DNA of 64,000 nucleotides from contig OZ020525.1 in the NCBI GenBank assembly GCA_963971425.1, positions 11,476,187-11,540,186 of the forward strand, in the 5' to 3' direction. Under the pieces are notes generated by a model that saw only the letters and a program-made list of their open reading frames with translations, was not told where the DNA came from and made no database searches. The position numbers and the translations under genes were made by a program. This document shows positions 61,063-64,000 of this stretch, one piece after another. The number at the start of each line of letters is the position of its first letter. Positions within the stretch are counted from its first letter, which is position 1. This DNA comes from Bryoerythrophyllum caledonicum (lineage: Eukaryota > Streptophyta > Bryopsida > Pottiales > Pottiaceae).

Positions 61063-61770
61063 ACTGGACTAGGGGTTAGTGGGCTAGGACTGGGCGCGCT
61101 GACGGGTTGCGGACTGAGCGAGGACAGTTCGCGGACAGGGCGCGAACTACGAGCGGACGGTTTAGACAAACTGGGAGCGGACAGGGATCGGACTAGGAGC
61201 GAACGGGGATTGGACTGGGAGCGGACGGGGATCGGACTGGGAGCGGACGGGGATCGGACTACGAGCGGACAGTCCGCGGACTGCCCGCGGATTGGGAGCG
61301 GACGGGGATCGGACTGGGAGCGGACAGTCCGCGGACTGCCTGCGGATTGAGAGCGGACGGGGATCGGACTGGGAGCGGACAGTCCGCGGACTGCGCGCGG
61401 ATTGGGAGCGGACAGGGATCGGACTGGGAGCGGACAGTCCGCGGACTGCCCGCGGAGTGGGAGCGGAGAGTCCGCGGACTGCCCGCGGATTGGGAGCGGA
61501 CGGGGATCGGACTGGGAGCGGACAGTCCGCGGACTGCCCGCGGATTGGGAGCGGACGGGGATCGGACTGGGAGCGGACAATCCGCGGACTGCGCGCGGAT
61601 TGGGAGCGGACGGGGATCAGACTGGGAGCGGAGAGTCCGCGGACTGCCCGCGGATTGGGAGCGGAGAGGATCGGACTGGGAGGGGACTGCCCGCGGACTG
61701 CCCGCGGGCAGTCCGCGTCCCGTCCGCGGGCTGGGTAGGGAATGTCCGCGGACGGGACGCGGACGGGGTG
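61063..61770. repeat. GC-rich 55-bp tandem array
   Basis: The unit contains GGGGATCGGACTGGGAGCGG and AGTCCGCGGACTGCCCGCGG. The GGATTGGG junction recurs at 61291, 61346, 61401, 61489, 61544, 61599 and 61654, i.e. every 55 bp except one interval with an extra partial unit. The 5' edge uses a shorter period of about 22-24 bp. AGTCCGCGGACT is a palindrome. Long frames on both strands (up to about 280 codons across the gap) arise only because the unit lacks stops, and I do not annotate them as genes. Confidence 0.9.
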
Positions 61771-62219
61771 CACATGTTATAGAAAGCGGAAGGGGCCCAT
61801 GGCTTGACACTTTCTTATTCCTAGAAAGCCTTGACGCACTTGCCTCCACGTTGACGGCGGTGTGCGGGGCTTCAAAGGGGGAAAGTGCTCCTTTTGAGGA
61901 CCTTCATTTTCCCACGGGGAGATGTTTGTCCTCAAAAGCATCTGTTTTTTCACTATTATAGGCGATGGTTATGCCAACGGTGGGGTTTCAGCAATCTATC
62001 CAAGCATGGCAACAATATTTTGAAGTGCATGCTTCAATTTGTAGCCTAGGCAGCACTATTTTGAAGTGCAGGTAGTCTTCAGAGTTTTGGAATAGAGTAG
62101 TTGTTCTAGAATTTTTGTATAATTTTTGTATGATAATAGGTAATGTGGGAGAGGAAATAGATATTATTGTAAGTAACTTTTCTGATACGGGAATCTGTAG
62201 AAGACTTTAGAAGAATTTC

Positions 62220-64000
62220 ATGATGGAAAGCGGAGGTGGTGTTCAAGGAGCACAGAGGATGATGGTGGACAAACCAAGCGAGGAGGGTTTTACAGTGAAA
62301 AGGACAAAGAGGAACCCAGCAGATTTGGAGCTGGAGGTATACGCAAATCGTGATCTTCAAGCAAAGGAGGGTTGGGAATCAGTGCATGAGCCATGGACAG
62401 CCGACAGTGCATTGGAGTACATCAAGTTTGCGCATCTCGACAGATGGTGGCCTGCGGAGCTCTACCCTAAACATTGTGCAGCAAGAGCAGTCACGTACAG
62501 ACAGATCAATGACGTGCATGTGAAGTGGAGGTTCTTCGAGATCTTACGTGCCATTTCTAACTTGGAGAAATGGCCTAAGAATAATATTCCTAGATCCATT
62601 GCAGCATTGATGTATGCAGAATATCAATTAGGAAAGGAAGTGGATTGGTCAACGATTCACGACCCCTTTTCAGGTGGTCGGAGACTTGGACGCCATCTTT
62701 CAGCAAAGAAACCTCGAGAGATTCCAAGAAACAATGCCCCTCAATGGTTCCTTGATAACCCTACTTTGTACGACGATCCAAATGATGAAGTGCCGTTCAA
62801 TCGAGAAATAATTGTTTCGCCAAGGAACAGTAGCGGTCGAAAGCGTAGAGAAAGGAAGGTTGAGGCCACTCATTGCAAAGAATTGGACAAGCATGCCCCA
62901 AACGAGATTGGGGAGGGGTCAAACCCACTTTCAGAAACTTTGGAGATGGCCAATGCTATTCAAAGCAAAGCCGCTGACGCCCCGATGAAGTTTGATGAAG
63001 ATAAGTATGGTGAGTTACAAGCACAATTGGAAGTGCTTAGTGTGGAGATAAAGAGGTTGCAACATGGACGAGACGATGATGTGCTAACGGTGTCAAAAGT
63101 ACTTGCGCTAGAGATAGAGAAGAAGAACTTGCTTGCTGAAGTGACCCATCTACGCAATCAAGTCAATCAAGTCAACGATAGTAATGAAAAGTACATGATT
63201 GAAGTTGCAGACTTAAAGAGGGAGCTACAAGAAATCAAGGCACAACATGTAGCAACGGAGATGACGCGTGCAGGTTTGCGGCAAGAGTTGGATGAATTAA
63301 AAGCATATCGGGAGAATGAAGAATCGGCCCGAAACAATCTTAAATTATTGGTTTCAACAATAATCGATGAGCGCGAAGAGATGATGATCACAACGTTATT
63401 CGTTGTGGCACGGACACGGCAATACGAGGCGGAATTCCAGAGTATATGCGCTGAATGGACATCGGAGAAGAAGTTAAGGACCCTTTTGCTCACATCATGG
63501 CCTCGTGATGAAACCATGTATCCAATCAGCTGGGACGATAGTGATCCGTCGGTACTATTGAACAACAATAGTATTGATTGGAGGCTTGTGACAGAAGAGG
63601 ATCACTGTTGGGACATTGAAGAAGTGCATGATCATCCAACTGAAATGATTGGAAAGCCGTTGTGGCAAAGACCACACCCCATGACATCCGACGGATCATT
63701 ATGTCCTATCTGCGATAATCCTTGGGGTCCTGAAGGGTGTTATATGATTGGATCGTGTGGCCATTCGTTCCATCCGCATTGTCTAATCAAGAGTATGATT
63801 CGTTCGCGTACTTGCGGTGTATGTAGGGCGCCATTACATCCACGTTTGTATCTTCAATTTGGCCTACGGGATATCATGCCAAGTCACTGGGTGTATCGTC
63901 AAGATGATTATGACTTTGCACTTGAAGACTTCAATGGGAACCCTGTTGAGTGGAGTTGGAGACATAATATGTCCAAGGCACAACTGTGGCATACCTTTCA
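62220..64000 (+). CDS. Coiled-coil RING-H2 protein, partial at window end
   Basis: One frame starts at ATG-ATG (62220; an in-frame stop lies at 62208) and stays open to the window edge: at least 593 codons without intron. Residues about 30-180 form a tryptophan-rich region I do not recognise (EGWESVHEPWTADSALEYIK, LDRWWPAELYPKHCAARA, HVKWRFFEILRAIS). A basic patch GRKRRERK (206-213) may be a nuclear signal. Residues about 260-390 are heptad-rich and likely coiled coil (ELQAQLEVLSVEIKRL). A RING-H2 finger follows: C495-x2-C498, C513-G-H515, H518-x2-C521, C532-x2-C535, and then LHPRLYLQFGLRD. RING fingers typically bind E2 ubiquitin-conjugating enzymes, so a ubiquitin ligase role is inferred. 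It could be a host gene or a gene carried by a mobile element; the absence of introns and the repeat-rich setting leave both open. Confidence 0.75.
   Translation, partial: MMESGGGVQGAQRMMVDKPSEEGFTVKRTKRNPADLELEVYANRDLQAKEGWESVHEPWTADSALEYIKFAHLDRWWPAELYPKHCAARAVTYRQINDVHVKWRFFEILRAISNLEKWPKNNIPRSIAALMYAEYQLGKEVDWSTIHDPFSGGRRLGRHLSAKKPREIPRNNAPQWFLDNPTLYDDPNDEVPFNREIIVSPRNSSGRKRRERKVEATHCKELDKHAPNEIGEGSNPLSETLEMANAIQSKAADAPMKFDEDKYGELQAQLEVLSVEIKRLQHGRDDDVLTVSKVLALEIEKKNLLAEVTHLRNQVNQVNDSNEKYMIEVADLKRELQEIKAQHVATEMTRAGLRQELDELKAYRENEESARNNLKLLVSTIIDEREEMMITTLFVVARTRQYEAEFQSICAEWTSEKKLRTLLLTSWPRDETMYPISWDDSDPSVLLNNNSIDWRLVTEEDHCWDIEEVHDHPTEMIGKPLWQRPHPMTSDGSLCPICDNPWGPEGCYMIGSCGHSFHPHCLIKSMIRSRTCGVCRAPLHPRLYLQFGLRDIMPSHWVYRQDDYDFALEDFNGNPVEWSWRHNMSKAQLWHTF

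Noticed and set aside
60744-61961. Long serine/proline/arginine-rich frames on both strands
   Set aside because: All derive from the stop-free 55-bp tandem unit, exist in several frames at once, and some run across the gap of N.
1-64000. CRISPR array, bacterial operon or prophage-like system
   Set aside because: No direct-repeat/spacer pattern or operon structure; introns and gene families show a plant nuclear genome.

Overview
The window is nuclear DNA of a land plant or close streptophyte relative. It carries split genes with GT-AG introns and four recognisable plant genes: SOQ1 (chloroplast quenching suppressor), CSI1 (cellulose synthase interactive), an NAA60-type acetyltransferase and RCI2/PMP3. 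Around them lies AT-rich, repeat-filled intergenic DNA. I cannot name the species. A seed-free plant (bryophyte, lycophyte or fern grade) would fit, but that is inference. Two runs of exactly 200 N mark assembly gaps.

Layout. 1-14.7 kb is a repeat island. It holds degenerate GGTACC-centred repeats (1.2-2.4 kb) and a truncated PIF/Harbinger transposon on the minus strand (about 2.9-4.98 kb). A complete Harbinger copy on the plus strand (8529-11952, TAA target duplications) is nested in what looks like an old minus-strand LTR-element relic (about 6.5-13.4 kb). 14.9-24.7 kb is SOQ1: 27 coding exons whose lengths sum to 1050 codons plus stop. 25.2-33.1 kb is CSI1 on the minus strand, convergent with SOQ1: five exons, 2072 residues. 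Palindromic hairpin-forming MITEs sit in introns of both genes. 34.6-45 kb is a second repeat field: inverted and tandem copies of several dispersed families plus a 498-bp MITE derived from the Harbinger element, with TTA target duplications. 45.5-47.6 kb is a five-exon GNAT acetyltransferase gene. 47.6-54.2 kb holds foldback DNA and hairpins without a convincing gene. 54.28-54.6 kb is a two-exon RCI2/PMP3 gene (minus strand) with three ABA-response-like elements upstream. 56.5 kb to about 59.7-60.3 kb is a broken Ty3-type retroelement (minus strand) whose integrase region is followed by a PHD finger. 61.06-61.77 kb is a GC-rich 55-bp tandem array beside the second gap. From 62220 to the window edge one uninterrupted plus-strand frame (at least 593 codons) encodes a coiled-coil RING-H2 protein of a family I do not recognise.

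Functionally, SOQ1 acts in thylakoid photoprotection, CSI1 couples cellulose synthase to microtubules, the NAA60-like enzyme acetylates protein N-termini, and RCI2 is a stress-responsive membrane proteolipid. They do not form a pathway; they are ordinary neighbours. The most informative features are the mobile DNA (a Harbinger family with an autonomous-type relic, a deleted copy and a MITE, plus a 977-bp inverted tract that appears identical between two otherwise diverged copies), the intronic hairpin MITEs, the PHD-bearing retroelement and the unexplained RING protein.
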